A stretch of DNA of 64,000 nt, from the NCBI RefSeq assembly GCF_030406605.1, contig NZ_CP129104.1:694072-758071 (forward strand), written 5' to 3'. Position 1 is the first letter of the stretch; every line of letters starts with the position of its first letter. Below, in pieces: positions 32,415 through 42,486 of this stretch. This DNA comes from Curtobacterium sp. 458 (GTDB lineage Bacteria; Actinomycetota; Actinomycetes; Actinomycetales; Microbacteriaceae). The translations under genes and the position numbers were made by a program. Under the pieces are notes generated by a model. That model ran no database searches and had not been told where the DNA came from. It saw only the letters and a list, made by a program, of their open reading frames with translations.

Positions 32415-34546
32415 TGGGCAGCGCGCGAGAGGCGCGACGGCCACCATGCCCGCCGTCCGAGCTCGTACGTCAGGGCCGGGACGAGCAGGGACCGGACCAC
32501 CACGGTGTCGAGCAGCACGCCGAACGCGACGACGAATGCGATCTGCGCCAGGAACAGGATCGGGATGACGCCGAGCGCCGCGAAGGTCGCCGCGAGGACG
32601 ATGCCGGCGGAGGTGATCACGCCACCGGTGACGCCGAGGCCCCGCAGCACGCCCTCGCGCGGGCCGTGCAGCAGGGCCTCCTCCCGGACCCGGGTCATCA
32701 GGAAGATGTTGTAGTCGACGCCGAGCGCCACGAGGAACACGAACGAGTACAGCGGCACGCTCGGGTCGGCGCCGGGGAAGTGGAACACGTGGTCGAAGAC
32801 GAGCGCACCGACGCCGAGCGCGGCCGCGAACGAGACGATCACGCTGCCGATGAGGACCAGCGGCGCGACGATGCTCCGCAGCAGGAGCATGAGGATGAGG
32901 AGGATCACGACGAGGACGATCGGGATGATGACCGAGCGGTCGCGGATGCCCGTGTCGTTCGTGTCGAGGGCGGTCGCCGTGACCCCGCCGACGATCGCGT
33001 CCGGGTCGACCCGCTCGACGGCGGTCCGGAGGTCGCGGACCGTCTGCTCGGCGGCCGCGGAGTCCGCCGGGTCGGCGAGCGTGGCCTCGAGCAGGACGTC
33101 CCCGCGTGACACGGTCGGCTCGCCCGAGCTCCCGCCGGCGCCACCGCCGGCCGTTCCGTCGCGCTCGCCGCTCACCGGCACGGTGCCGGACGGCGAGTCC
33201 TTCGCCGCCGCGGTCACCCCGTCCACGCCGTCGACGTCGGAGATCGCCCGCACCAGCGCGTCCTGCCGCGCTGCGCTCCCGATGACCTGCGCCGGGCTGC
33301 CGGAACCGCCCGGGAAGTGGTCGGCGAGCACGTCCTGGCCGTCGCGGGCCTGCGACGCCCCGATCACGAGGTCGCTCTGCGGCACGCCGTCGGCACGCAG
33401 GCCGAACAGCCCCGCCCCCATGGCGAGGAGGCCGACCGTGCACACGACCCAGACGATCCGCGACCGACGTGCCACGAGCCTCCCGACCGATGCCCAGAGC
33501 CCCTTCGCGTCCGGACCCGACACGACGGGGTGGGCGGACCCGTGCGCCGGCCGGAGCGGCCAGAAGGCCGCGCGCCGGAAGGCGAGCAGCAGCGCGGGGA
33601 GGAGCGTGAGCGCCGCGAGCAGGCTGAACGCGATGCCGATCGCCGCCACCGGGCCGAGCGCCTTGTTCGAGTTGAGGTCGGAGAAGAGCAGGCAGAGGAC
33701 GCCCACGATGACCGTGCCACCCGACGCGAGGATCGGTTCCAGACTCCCGCGCAGGGCCGCCTTCGTCGCACCCCATCCGGTCCGGTGGTCTCGGAGTGCC
33801 TCGCGGTAGCGCGCGGTGTACAGCAGCGCGTAGTCGGTCGCGGCGCCGATGACCAGGATCGAGAGGATGCCCTGCACCTGGCCGTTGACGGTCACGACGT
33901 CGGCCTTCGCGAGCCAGTACACGACGAGGATCGAGGCACAGAGCGCGAACGACGCCGTGCCGAGGACGAGCACGGGCAGGAGCGGCGACCGGTACACGAC
34001 GATGAGGATCACGAACACCGCGGCCAGCGCCACACCGAGCAGGAGCCCGTCGATGCCGGCGAACGCCTCGGTCAGGTCGGCGGTGAACCCGGCCGGTCCC
34101 GTGACGTACCCGCGCAACCCGGACGGGAGGGCGTCGTCGACGTCCGCGCGGATCGCTCCGACCGCGTCACCGGTCTCCGCGGACTGCGTGAGCGTCGCGA
34201 CGATCTCGAGGGCGTCGCCGTCCTCGCTCGGGATCACAGGACTCACGCCCTGCACGTCGTCGCGGTCACCGAGCCTGTCGGCGAGCTGCGCGGCGGCGGT
34301 GCGGTCTGACCGGGTCAGTCCACCGTCGCGCTCGAGCACGACGATCGCCGGTGCCCCGGACGCCTGCCGGAACTCGGCGGCACGCTCCTGCACCTTCGTG
34401 GCGTCCGCCGATGCCGGCAGGAACGAGGTCTGGTCGTTCGTCGAGACGTCGGCGATCTTGCCGAAGTACGGTCCGCCGACGGAGGCGACGGCGAGCCAGG
34501 CGACGATGACGACGGCGGGGAGCACGATGCGGAGGAAGCGGGACAC
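32405..34546 (-). CDS. MMPL family RND transporter
   Basis: This protein of about 713 residues has the MMPL/RND layout. An N-terminal helix is followed by an extracytoplasmic domain (DQTSFLPASADATKVQ onward) and six helices. A second extracytoplasmic loop and a final helix bundle (SLLVPALTYELGRRAWWP) complete it. MMPL proteins export lipids or drugs. I chose GTG 34546 (VSRFLRIVLP), not the in-frame GTG at 34561, because TACGCT at 34553-34558 lies exactly 6 nt upstream, matching the local leaderless pattern. A MarR gene diverges from it and the palindrome 34568-34579 lies between. Confidence 0.88.
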   Translation of the reverse strand: MSRFLRIVLPAVVIVAWLAVASVGGPYFGKIADVSTNDQTSFLPASADATKVQERAAEFRQASGAPAIVVLERDGGLTRSDRTAAAQLADRLGDRDDVQGVSPVIPSEDGDALEIVATLTQSAETGDAVGAIRADVDDALPSGLRGYVTGPAGFTADLTEAFAGIDGLLLGVALAAVFVILIVVYRSPLLPVLVLGTASFALCASILVVYWLAKADVVTVNGQVQGILSILVIGAATDYALLYTARYREALRDHRTGWGATKAALRGSLEPILASGGTVIVGVLCLLFSDLNSNKALGPVAAIGIAFSLLAALTLLPALLLAFRRAAFWPLRPAHGSAHPVVSGPDAKGLWASVGRLVARRSRIVWVVCTVGLLAMGAGLFGLRADGVPQSDLVIGASQARDGQDVLADHFPGGSGSPAQVIGSAARQDALVRAISDVDGVDGVTAAAKDSPSGTVPVSGERDGTAGGGAGGSSGEPTVSRGDVLLEATLADPADSAAAEQTVRDLRTAVERVDPDAIVGGVTATALDTNDTGIRDRSVIIPIVLVVILLILMLLLRSIVAPLVLIGSVIVSFAAALGVGALVFDHVFHFPGADPSVPLYSFVFLVALGVDYNIFLMTRVREEALLHGPREGVLRGLGVTGGVITSAGIVLAATFAALGVIPILFLAQIAFVVAFGVLLDTVVVRSLLVPALTYELGRRAWWPSRLSRAAHHM

Positions 34547-34567
34547 GGTGCGAGCGTACACGGATCG

Positions 34568-34579
34568 TCAGCATGCTGA
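34568..34579. promoter_or_regulatory. MarR operator between MMPL and MarR genes
   Basis: TCAGCATGCTGA is a perfect 12-bp palindrome, 9 bp upstream of the MMPL -10 box (TACGCT) and 25 bp upstream of the MarR -10 (TAGACT, 34605-34610). A bound MarR dimer would overlap the MMPL promoter. Confidence 0.7.
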
Positions 34580-34616
34580 TCATCTGGTGTCGATGCGGCC
34601 TCCGTAGACTGCATCC

Positions 34617-35018
34617 ATGCACGACGAGCCCGCAGCCTGGCCCATGGGTCGCCTGCTGGCCGCGGCCGCCCGACGGGTCGAACGCGACTGGGACGAGCGC
34701 CTCCGCGAGATCGGGCTCCCGCACGCCGGGCTCATCGCGATCGACATCCTCATCCGCACCGGGCCGACCGGAGCGGACACGATCGCCCGGGTCGCACGGG
34801 TGCAGCCACAGACGATGTCGCGCACGCTCGAACGGCTCGAGCGGGACGGACTCGTCGAGCGGTCACCCCACCCTGACGACCGTCGGCGTCGGGTCGTGAC
34901 GGTCACCGACGCCGGGCGGGCGGCCTGGGACACGGCGAAGCACGTCGAGCGCGAGGTCCTCCCCGAGGACGAGCGCCTGCGTCAGGCACTCGCCGCCATC
35001 ATCGAGCGCGCACTCTAG
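34617..35018 (+). CDS. MarR family transcriptional regulator
   Basis: This 133-residue protein has the MarR winged helix: TIARVARVQPQTMSRTLERLERDGLVERSPHPDDRRRRVVTVTDAG, a recognition helix plus wing spanning about residues 55-100. ATG 34617 lies 6 nt after TAGACT, so the transcript is probably leaderless. It is divergent from the MMPL exporter and most likely represses it. Its neighbour downstream is an LCP gene with its own promoter and palindrome. Confidence 0.88.
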   Translation: MHDEPAAWPMGRLLAAAARRVERDWDERLREIGLPHAGLIAIDILIRTGPTGADTIARVARVQPQTMSRTLERLERDGLVERSPHPDDRRRRVVTVTDAGRAAWDTAKHVEREVLPEDERLRQALAAIIERAL

Positions 35019-35027
35019 CATCTGGAA

Positions 35028-35045
35028 TACCGCATGCGGTACGCT
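35028..35045 (+). promoter_or_regulatory. Palindrome overlapping the -10 box of the second LCP gene
   Basis: TACCGCATGCGGTA (35028-35041) is a perfect 14-bp palindrome, and its last two bases begin TACGCT (35040-35045), the apparent -10. It shares the GCATGC centre with the MarR palindrome at 34568. Confidence 0.6.
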
Positions 35046-35088
35046 GGAGAGGTCGGCGTCAGGGCCGACCCGTCGAGCAGGAGCCCGC

Positions 35089-36132
35089 ATGTCCGAACGC
35101 CGTGCCGCCCGTGCCGCCGCCGACGCCGTCGCGGTCGCCCATCGATCGGCGCGCCGCGAGCGCCCGTTCCTCGTCGCGCTCGTCGCGACGCTCGGCTCGC
35201 TCCTGGGCGTCGGCACGGTGATCGCCGTGACCGCGAGCCTCTTCGTCGGGGGCCTCGCGCGGTCGTTCGACGACAGGACGACGACGCTCCCGGACGCCTT
35301 CCCGTCGGGTCCGCGTCCCGCGGCGACCGACGGAGCGCAGAACATCCTCCTGATCGGGTCGGACTCACGCGCGCAGGACGACCCGGACGGCGACCGCGCG
35401 GCCGGCGGCCGTTCCGACGCCCTGATGCTCGCGCACGTCCCGGCGGACCGGGACGCCGTGTACCTGATGTCGATCATGCGCGACTCGTGGGTCGAGGTCC
35501 CGGGGCGCGGCAGGGCGAAGATCAACGCCGCGTACAGCTGGGGTGGCGTGCCGCTCGTCGTGCAGACCGTGGAGCGGTTGCTCGACAGCCGCATCGACCA
35601 CGTCGCCGAGATCGACTTCGCCGGGTTCCGCGACATGACGAACGCACTCGGCGGCGTCACCGTGCGATCGCCGTCCGACTTCACGGCGCGAGCGGGCACG
35701 CACTTCTGCGCGGGGCCGAACCGCCTCGACGGCGATGCATCCCTGACCTTCGTGCGCGAGCGACACGCCTTCGCCGACGCCGACCACACCCGCGTCCGCA
35801 ACCAGCAGGCGTTCATGCGCGGCGTCGTCGACGGCGTGCTGTCGAAGGGGACGATCACGAACCCCGGGCGCATCCAGGACTTCGTGTCGGCGACGAGCGA
35901 GCACCTCTCGGTCGACGCCGGGCTCGACTTCCGGACCCTGGTCGGTCTCGGGTGGTCCCTTCGGGACGTCCGCTCGTCCGACCTCGTCACCTTCACGATG
36001 CCGAGCGCGGGCGGGGGCACGTCGCCGGACGGTCAGTCGTACGTCACGCTGAACGACCTCGCCGTGCAGTCCCTGTCGCAGGCGCTGCGCTCCGACGACG
36101 TGGCGACCTGGCTCGAGGCGAACCCGCAGTAG
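35089..36132 (+). CDS. LytR-CpsA-Psr (LCP) family ligase, short form
   Basis: This 347-residue protein has one N-terminal helix (about residues 27-50) and an LCP domain with LLIGSDSRAQDDPDGDR, VYLMSIMRDSWVEVPGRGRAKINAAY and a C-terminal RERHAFADADHTRVRNQQ, which carry the conserved Arg/Asp pyrophosphate-binding residues. It lacks the LytR_C domain of the LCP protein at 30061. It probably attaches a cell-wall glycopolymer. AGGAG precedes ATG 35089, and the promoter (TACGCT, 35040-35045) overlaps a palindrome. A strong terminator follows. Confidence 0.9.
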   Translation: MSERRAARAAADAVAVAHRSARRERPFLVALVATLGSLLGVGTVIAVTASLFVGGLARSFDDRTTTLPDAFPSGPRPAATDGAQNILLIGSDSRAQDDPDGDRAAGGRSDALMLAHVPADRDAVYLMSIMRDSWVEVPGRGRAKINAAYSWGGVPLVVQTVERLLDSRIDHVAEIDFAGFRDMTNALGGVTVRSPSDFTARAGTHFCAGPNRLDGDASLTFVRERHAFADADHTRVRNQQAFMRGVVDGVLSKGTITNPGRIQDFVSATSEHLSVDAGLDFRTLVGLGWSLRDVRSSDLVTFTMPSAGGGTSPDGQSYVTLNDLAVQSLSQALRSDDVATWLEANPQ

Positions 36133-36144
36133 TGCCGGACGGAC

Positions 36145-36180
36145 GACGAACCCCCTCGGTCGTGGCCGAGGGGGTTCGTC
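36145..36180. terminator. Bidirectional terminator between LCP and Rpf genes
   Basis: GACGAACCCCCTCGG (36145-36159) pairs perfectly with CCGAGGGGGTTCGTC (36166-36180) around TCGTGG. A 15-bp stem between convergent genes is a textbook bidirectional terminator. Confidence 0.88.
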
Positions 36181-36195
36181 ACGCAGTCACGACGA

Positions 36196-37022
<827 letters not shown>

Positions 37023-37166
37023 ACCGAGACAAACGGTTCTACCCGGTGGTGCTGTGTCCCCCGGGTGTCTTCCTGTACGCGGCGATCGCCGCCGTAGCGC
37101 AGATCACCATGTACCCCAGGATGTTCCCTTGGCAATTCCCTGGGAAAAACGGCCTGGAGGCGCCCC

Positions 37167-38318
37167 TCACCACCGCGAGAGCAGCGTCACCGCTTCGAGG
37201 TGGCCGGTCTGCGGGAACATGTCGAGCACCCGGACCCGGTCGAGCCGGAACGACGCCATGCGTGCGAGGTCCTTCGCGAGGGTGACGGGGTTGCAGCTCG
37301 AGTACACGACGTGCTCGACGGTCGACTGCTCGAGCCACTCGGACAGCGTCGCCCCGATCCCGCGTCGCGGCGGGTTCACGACGACGAGTTCCGGCACGGT
37401 GTCCGGTCGGGCACGGAGGGCGTGCTCGGTGGCGTCGTCGGCGGCGAACCGGACGTCCGAGAGACCCGCTTCGCGTGCGGACTGCCCCGCGGACCGGACG
37501 GCCTCACGGCTGGTCTCGATGCCCGTCACCGCACGCCCCGGCCGGGCCGCGTGGAGGGCGAAGCCGCCGACGCCGCAGTACAGGTCCCACATCGACGCGG
37601 GGTCCACCTCGTCGATCCACGTCGTCGCCTGGGCGTAGAGCTGCGTGGCGACGGTGGTGTTCGTCTGGAAGAAGCTCTGCGGGCGGAGGTGCATCGTGAC
37701 GGCACCCATCCGCATCGGCAGCGTCTCCTGGTCGGTCAGCACGATCTCCCGGTCGCCCTCGGTGACCGCCTTGTGTTCGGGGAGCAGGTTCGCCGTGACG
37801 ACCACGGCCTCCGGCAGCACCGACCGGAGCGCGCCGAGGTGCTCGCGGAGCCGGGGCAGCTGCCCCTCGGAGCGCAGCACGAACCGGACCATGAGCTCGC
37901 CGTCGGGTGACTCCGTGACGAGCACGAACTTGAGCTCACCCCGACGGGTCGCGACGTCGTACGGGATCAGCCGGGCGTCCTCGATGAACTGCGCCAGGAT
38001 CGGCAGCGCCCGCTGGATGCCGGGCGTGCAGATGCCGCAGTGCCGCAGGTCCACCCCGCGCTGCCGGTGATCGAGGATCCCGACCGTGGGGCGCTGCACG
38101 GATCCGCCGACGACCATCTTCGCCTTGTTCCGGTAGGCCGACTCCGGGCTGGTGACGGCCGGAAGCCAGTCGACGGCCGACGGACCCCCGGCCGCCTCGA
38201 CCGCGTCGTGCAGCAGCTCCCGCGTCCGGATCTCCTTGTCGAGGACCTGGTCGGCGTAGGGCTGGCCCATGAGCGTGCACGATCGGCACACCCCGCGGTC
38301 GAAGTAGTCGCACTGCAT
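37167..38318 (-). CDS. rlmC: 23S rRNA (uracil-5-)-methyltransferase RlmC
   Basis: This 383-residue SAM-dependent methyltransferase matches RlmC/RumB, which makes m5U747 in 23S rRNA. The N-terminal MQCDYFDRGVCRSC and later HCGIC provide the four iron-sulfur cysteines. FFQTNT and LYCGVGGFALHAA form the SAM site, and the catalytic Cys is in YSSCNPVTLAKDL. No TRAM domain is present, as in RumB and unlike RlmD. The length matches E. coli RlmC (375). It stands alone, 7 bp from a glycosyltransferase gene with which it shares a strand. Confidence 0.92.
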   Translation of the reverse strand: MQCDYFDRGVCRSCTLMGQPYADQVLDKEIRTRELLHDAVEAAGGPSAVDWLPAVTSPESAYRNKAKMVVGGSVQRPTVGILDHRQRGVDLRHCGICTPGIQRALPILAQFIEDARLIPYDVATRRGELKFVLVTESPDGELMVRFVLRSEGQLPRLREHLGALRSVLPEAVVVTANLLPEHKAVTEGDREIVLTDQETLPMRMGAVTMHLRPQSFFQTNTTVATQLYAQATTWIDEVDPASMWDLYCGVGGFALHAARPGRAVTGIETSREAVRSAGQSAREAGLSDVRFAADDATEHALRARPDTVPELVVVNPPRRGIGATLSEWLEQSTVEHVVYSSCNPVTLAKDLARMASFRLDRVRVLDMFPQTGHLEAVTLLSRW

Positions 38319-38325
38319 GGCCGGC

Positions 38326-39291
38326 TCAGGATACGGCGTACACCCCTCGCCACGCGCCTCGTGCGCGAGCGTCAGCGGCCCGCGCGAGCGCCGCGGTGCC
38401 GTCTCGGGATGCCCCGATGGCTCGTTCGATCGCGGCGCACCAGGATCCGATGGAATCCCCGGCGAGGTAGCGGTCGTCCGGGTAGAGGTCGCTCATGCTC
38501 GATCCAGCGGGGCCGACCGCCGGAGTTCCGAGTTCGAGGGCCCGGATCGCCACGCCGGACTGGTAGAAGCGGCGGTACGGCACGAGGACGACGTCGGCCG
38601 TGGCGATCAGTCGATCGAGTTCGACCTCGTCGACGAAGGCGTCCCGGACCTCCCAGCCGTCGACGGCCGGCCATCCACGACCGATCACCTCGAGACGATT
38701 CGACCCCGACAGTCGATCGGCGAGGGCTCGCAGGAGGTCGACGTCGCGGTCGGGTTTGTACTGCCCCAGCACCCGGACGACGCACATCTCGTCGCGTGGG
38801 CTCCGCACCGGGAGCCGGCGTGGTGCGACCGGGTGCGGGAGCAGGAGCGCGGTGTCGCCGGGGCAGTCGTGCCGGAGGTCGGCACGAGCGGTCTCACTGT
38901 GCACGATCAGCCGGACACGGCGACCGAACCAGCCACCGGCCCACCGCGCGAGACGGCCGTAGCCGCGCGCGTGGACGAGCGGCCGCGGGTCGTGCACGAC
39001 GATGGCGGCGTCGGCACGGCCGCCGAGCACGACACGCATGACGATCCGGTCGAGGTGCCCCAGCACCGGCCAGGTCACGAGGACGCGACCGCCCGAGCGG
39101 CGAGCCCCGACCAGCGCGCGGAGGGTCCGGCCGAGCCAGGCGAGCGCGGAGCCCCCCGCGACGCTCGGCTCGTCCACACGGATCAGCCGGACCCCCGCAG
39201 CGTCACCGCCAAGCGTCGCCACGAGCGCCGTCGAGTAGTGGTGCAGCGCTCCCCCGAGGGTGTTGACGACCGTGATCCGAGCGCCGCTCAT
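38326..39291 (-). CDS. Glycosyltransferase
   Basis: This 321-residue protein looks like a GT-B fold glycosyltransferase. It has an N-terminal half with VVNTLGGALHHYSTALVA and AIVVHDPRPLVHARG, then VRVLGQYKPDRDVDLLRALADRL and the donor-site helix LIATADVVLVPYRRFYQSGVAIRALELGTPAVG. ATG 39291 overlaps the upstream TGA as ATGA, so it is the third gene of a three-glycosyltransferase operon. A surface or exopolysaccharide product is inferred; the sugar donors are unknown. Confidence 0.82.
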   Translation of the reverse strand: MSGARITVVNTLGGALHHYSTALVATLGGDAAGVRLIRVDEPSVAGGSALAWLGRTLRALVGARRSGGRVLVTWPVLGHLDRIVMRVVLGGRADAAIVVHDPRPLVHARGYGRLARWAGGWFGRRVRLIVHSETARADLRHDCPGDTALLLPHPVAPRRLPVRSPRDEMCVVRVLGQYKPDRDVDLLRALADRLSGSNRLEVIGRGWPAVDGWEVRDAFVDEVELDRLIATADVVLVPYRRFYQSGVAIRALELGTPAVGPAGSSMSDLYPDDRYLAGDSIGSWCAAIERAIGASRDGTAALARAADARARGAWRGVYAVS

Positions 39292-40349
39292 GCGTGCAGC
39301 CAGGCGTCGGCGACCAGTCGGCCGTCCTGCTCGGGAAGGTCTGCACGGACCACCTCGCGCGACAGGGGGGCGTCGAGTGCGGCCACCAGGGCGTCCGCCA
39401 GCAGCACGGGGTCTCCTGGCTGCACGACCCGGTGTCCGTGCTCGGCGAGCCACGGGGCAAGGCCGGTCTGGTCGGTGGTGACGACGGTCAGCCCGGCGGC
39501 GAGCGCCTCCTTCACGGGCAGACCGACCTGCTCACGCCACCGGCCGTCCGGCACGGACGGAGCGACGAGTACCGACGCACGGCCGAGCTCCTCGTTCGCC
39601 ACGTGGTGCGGCAGTCGCCCGAGGACCCGACGGCTGGCCGGACGCTCGGATGCCCAGCGCCGGAGCCGTGCGTACTCGGGCCCGGGGCCGATGATCGAGA
39701 GGGACGCGTCGGGACGGCAAGCCTCGACCGTCTCCCACGCGGTCGCGAGCACCTCGACGCCCTTCCGAGCCTCGAGCACACCGAGGAACAGGCAGCGTCC
39801 GGGCTCAGCGGCACTCGGGATCGCTGAGGGCGCCGGGAGTTCGAGGCCGACCGAGTGCTCGACGGAGCGGATGAACGGGAGTCGGGCGTAGGCGGCACAC
39901 GCGGCGGGCGTTGCGAACCGGATCCGGTCGAGCGTCAGCCGCGCGACGGCCCCGATGAGCAACCCGACGGCACTCACGACCCAGGACGGCAGGGCTCGCC
40001 GGCCTCCGACGAGGATGCCGAGGTCGTTGTTCTCCATCGCGTAGGTCACGACCCGGTGCCGACGACCACGGACCGCCCCCGCCAGCTTGAAGCCGACCGC
40101 GAGGAGCACGTGCTCGGGCCAGAACCGCATCCACAGCGGCTCGGGCACCTCGAGCGTGCTCGCGTCGGTCGTGAGGAATCGGCCGAGGGCACCCAAGAGC
40201 GTCGTCCGTCGGATGCCCGGAGCGAGCTCGGTGCCCGAGAGGTCGTAGTTGGTGTCGAGGTAGAGGAGCTCGGCAGGTTTGCCGTCGCGGTGACGCCCGA
40301 CGTGCACCGCCCGGAGTTCCGGAACGATGCGGATGCTCCGGGGGCTCAT
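39288..40349 (-). CDS. Glycosyltransferase family 4-like protein
   Basis: This 353-residue GT-B protein has CLFLGVLEARKGVEVLATAWETV (the start of the C-terminal domain, about residue 190), SIIGPGPEYARL and the donor-binding region VLVAPSVPDGRWREQVGLPVKEALAAGLTVVTT. ATG 40349 overlaps the upstream stop as ATGA, and its own stop overlaps the next gene, so translation is coupled along the operon. An in-frame start at 40418 is less likely because it lies deep in the upstream gene. Confidence 0.85.
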   Translation of the reverse strand: MSPRSIRIVPELRAVHVGRHRDGKPAELLYLDTNYDLSGTELAPGIRRTTLLGALGRFLTTDASTLEVPEPLWMRFWPEHVLLAVGFKLAGAVRGRRHRVVTYAMENNDLGILVGGRRALPSWVVSAVGLLIGAVARLTLDRIRFATPAACAAYARLPFIRSVEHSVGLELPAPSAIPSAAEPGRCLFLGVLEARKGVEVLATAWETVEACRPDASLSIIGPGPEYARLRRWASERPASRRVLGRLPHHVANEELGRASVLVAPSVPDGRWREQVGLPVKEALAAGLTVVTTDQTGLAPWLAEHGHRVVQPGDPVLLADALVAALDAPLSREVVRADLPEQDGRLVADAWLHA

Positions 40350-41485
40350 GCTGCGACCTCCGACGGGGTGGGGGCGACGCCGGCTCGGTCGGCGAGCACC
40401 CGCTCGTACGCGTCGCACACGCTGCGCCAGGTGTAGTGGTCGCGCGCACGCTCCCGGACCGCTCGTCCGAGACGCTCCTGCTCGGCCCGGTCGCCGAGCA
40501 GCGAGAGGACGGCGTCCGCGATGGCACCGGGCTCCGGCTCGACGAAGGTCGCGTCGGTCCGGGCGAGCACCTCGCGGTTGTAGACCGTGTCACGAGCGAC
40601 CGTGGGGGCACCGAGGTGCATCGCCTGGACGAGCGCCGGGTTCGTCCCACCGACGCTGTGCCCGTGGAAGTAGGCGCCGGCGTGCTGCCACAGCGCGAAG
40701 AGCCGATCGTCGTCCGACACGTGGCCGAGCCAGTGCACGTTCGGGTTCGCGTCGGCGAGCAGTCGGGCGTGCTGGTCGAGCTCACCACCGTGGCCGCTGG
40801 AGCCGACGATGACGACCGGGTGCTGCTCCGCGATCCACTCGGCGGCGACGAGGAACTCCCGCACGGTGTTCTCGGGGACGAAGCGGGCGACGACGAGCGC
40901 GAACGGGGCCCCGGTGAGGTGCGCATCCGCGGGGTGGAGCTGCAGCGCGGTCGCTTCGGTCCCGCCGTACGGGATCACGTCGCCGTCCTTGCCGAACACC
41001 CGCCGCCAGTAGTGCCCGATGGCGTGCGCGTCGAACACCAGGGCGTCGGCCGTCCGAGCGGTCATGCGCGCGCCGGTCCTGAACACCGCCTTCGCGAGCC
41101 GCCCCCACTTCGCGCGCTCCCACTCGATGCCGTCGACGTTGACGACGGTCGGGATGCCGGCGAGCTTCAGGAGCGGCAGCCAGTACCCGTTCGCGCAGTT
41201 CATGACGAGGGTGACGTCCGGGCGTCGACCGATCGTGTCGAGCACAGCGGTCAGTCCGTACGTCAGCGTGGAGAGCGACCGCGACTCGAGACCGCCGGTG
41301 GTGCGCCGGGTGATCCGCGGGTCGAGCGACGGGTCGTCGTCGCGCTCCTGGCCCGGTCGTCCGTAGACGGTCACGTCCCACCCGGCGTCGGCGAGTGCCG
41401 GTGCCACGTGACGGACGGCGGTCTCGAACCCACCGTAGTAGGACGGGTACCCGCGGGTCCCGATGATCGCGACGCGCTTCGACAC
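40346..41485 (-). CDS. Glycosyltransferase with DUF1972 domain
   Basis: This 379-residue protein begins VAIIGTRGYPSYYGGFETAVRHVAP, the hallmark of DUF1972 at the N-terminus of actinobacterial and other rhamnosyl- or glucosyltransferases, with VNVDGIEWERAKWG in the acceptor half and HSVGGTNPALVQAMHLGAPTVA in the donor half. GTG 41485 opens a three-gene operon for glycan assembly. TAGAAT (41521-41526, minus strand), in an AT-rich patch, is the probable -10. No polymerase, flippase or priming transferase gene is in view, so the locus is partial. Confidence 0.87.
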   Translation of the reverse strand: MSKRVAIIGTRGYPSYYGGFETAVRHVAPALADAGWDVTVYGRPGQERDDDPSLDPRITRRTTGGLESRSLSTLTYGLTAVLDTIGRRPDVTLVMNCANGYWLPLLKLAGIPTVVNVDGIEWERAKWGRLAKAVFRTGARMTARTADALVFDAHAIGHYWRRVFGKDGDVIPYGGTEATALQLHPADAHLTGAPFALVVARFVPENTVREFLVAAEWIAEQHPVVIVGSSGHGGELDQHARLLADANPNVHWLGHVSDDDRLFALWQHAGAYFHGHSVGGTNPALVQAMHLGAPTVARDTVYNREVLARTDATFVEPEPGAIADAVLSLLGDRAEQERLGRAVRERARDHYTWRSVCDAYERVLADRAGVAPTPSEVAA

Positions 41486-41520
41486 GGTGGCTCCCTCGTT
41501 CGACTGACACCTGCAATGAT

Positions 41521-41526
41521 ATTCTA
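41521..41526 (-). promoter_or_regulatory. -10 box of the glycosyltransferase operon
   Basis: TAGAAT on the minus strand, preceded by TGTG (an extended -10), lies in a short AT-rich patch 35 bp before the GTG start of the first glycosyltransferase. No clear -35 is visible. Confidence 0.5.
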
Positions 41527-41556
41527 CACAGCAGTATCAGCCGAGGGAAGTTCGGC

Positions 41557-42438
41557 TCACCGGAGCACGGCGTCCCTCGTTCCGGTCCGCAGGCGGAAGA
41601 TCGACGTGGTCGCCGTGAGGAAGAGGTCCGTGCCGTCGTCCCCGCCGAAGCAGAGGTTCGAGACGACCTCGGGCACCGGGACCTCGCCGAGCCGCTCGCC
41701 CGCCGGGTCGAACACGACGACACCCCGGTGCGACGACGACCAGACGTTCCCGTGCTCGTCCACGCGGATGCCGTCCGGGATGCCCTCGTCGGCGCCGAGC
41801 CGTGCGAATTCGCGCCCGTTCTTCACGCGGACGCCGACGTCGTCGACGTCCACGTCGTACGCCCGGATCACCGGGAGCTCACCCGAGGAGCTCGCGACGT
41901 ACAGCACCCGCTCGTCCGGCGAGAACGCGAGGCCGTTCGGCTCGTCGGCGTCGGTGACGACCGGTCGGAGGTCCGCTCCGTCCGGACCGCACCGGAACAC
42001 CCAGTGATCGCCGTACTCGCGGACGCCGGGGTGTCCCTCGCGCGGCTGGGTGATGCCGTACGCGGGGTCCGTGAACCACACTGCGCCGTCGGTTGCGACC
42101 ACGACGTCGTTCGGGGAGTTGAGCCGGCCGCCGTTCCACCCGTCGACGACCACGGTCACCTCGCCGTCACGGTCGCGTTCGACCCGCCGGAGGCCGTGCG
42201 AGCACTGCACGACCGAGCCGTCGCGGTCGAGGAACCGCCCGTTCGTGAACTCGACGGCCTCGGCGTACGTGTCGACCTCGCCGGTGTCCGCGTGCCACTG
42301 CAGGATGCGGTCGCCTGGGATGTCCGACCACCGGAGGGTCCTGGTCGCGGGGACCCAGCACGGCCCCTCGGCCCAGGTGCTCCCGGTGGCGATCCGCTCG
42401 ACGGCGGACGGGTCGGGGACGAGCTCGGTGAACTCCAT
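41557..42438 (-). CDS. SMP-30/gluconolactonase family protein
   Basis: This 293-residue six-bladed beta-propeller lactonase has metal-site residues in STWAEGPCW (Glu), NSPNDVVVATDG (Asn), EPNGLAFSPDERVLYVASS (Asn) and GIPDGIRVDEHGNVW (Asp). The family hydrolyses sugar lactones to aldonic acids. A GAAGGAGC ribosome site precedes ATG 42438. It is codirectional with a GntR regulator and an SDR, and divergent from a second SDR, which together suggest oxidation of a sugar through its lactone. Confidence 0.88.
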   Translation of the reverse strand: MEFTELVPDPSAVERIATGSTWAEGPCWVPATRTLRWSDIPGDRILQWHADTGEVDTYAEAVEFTNGRFLDRDGSVVQCSHGLRRVERDRDGEVTVVVDGWNGGRLNSPNDVVVATDGAVWFTDPAYGITQPREGHPGVREYGDHWVFRCGPDGADLRPVVTDADEPNGLAFSPDERVLYVASSSGELPVIRAYDVDVDDVGVRVKNGREFARLGADEGIPDGIRVDEHGNVWSSSHRGVVVFDPAGERLGEVPVPEVVSNLCFGGDDGTDLFLTATTSIFRLRTGTRDAVLR

Positions 42439-42486
42439 GACGCTCCTTCGCGTTGGTCGTACGGCCAGCATCGCACCGGCCGTGGG

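Noticed and set aside
34547..34561. GTG at 34561 as the MMPL start
   Set aside because: TACGCT at 34553-34558 lies 6 nt before GTG 34546, matching the leaderless pattern; 34561 has neither a ribosome site nor a properly placed -10 box.
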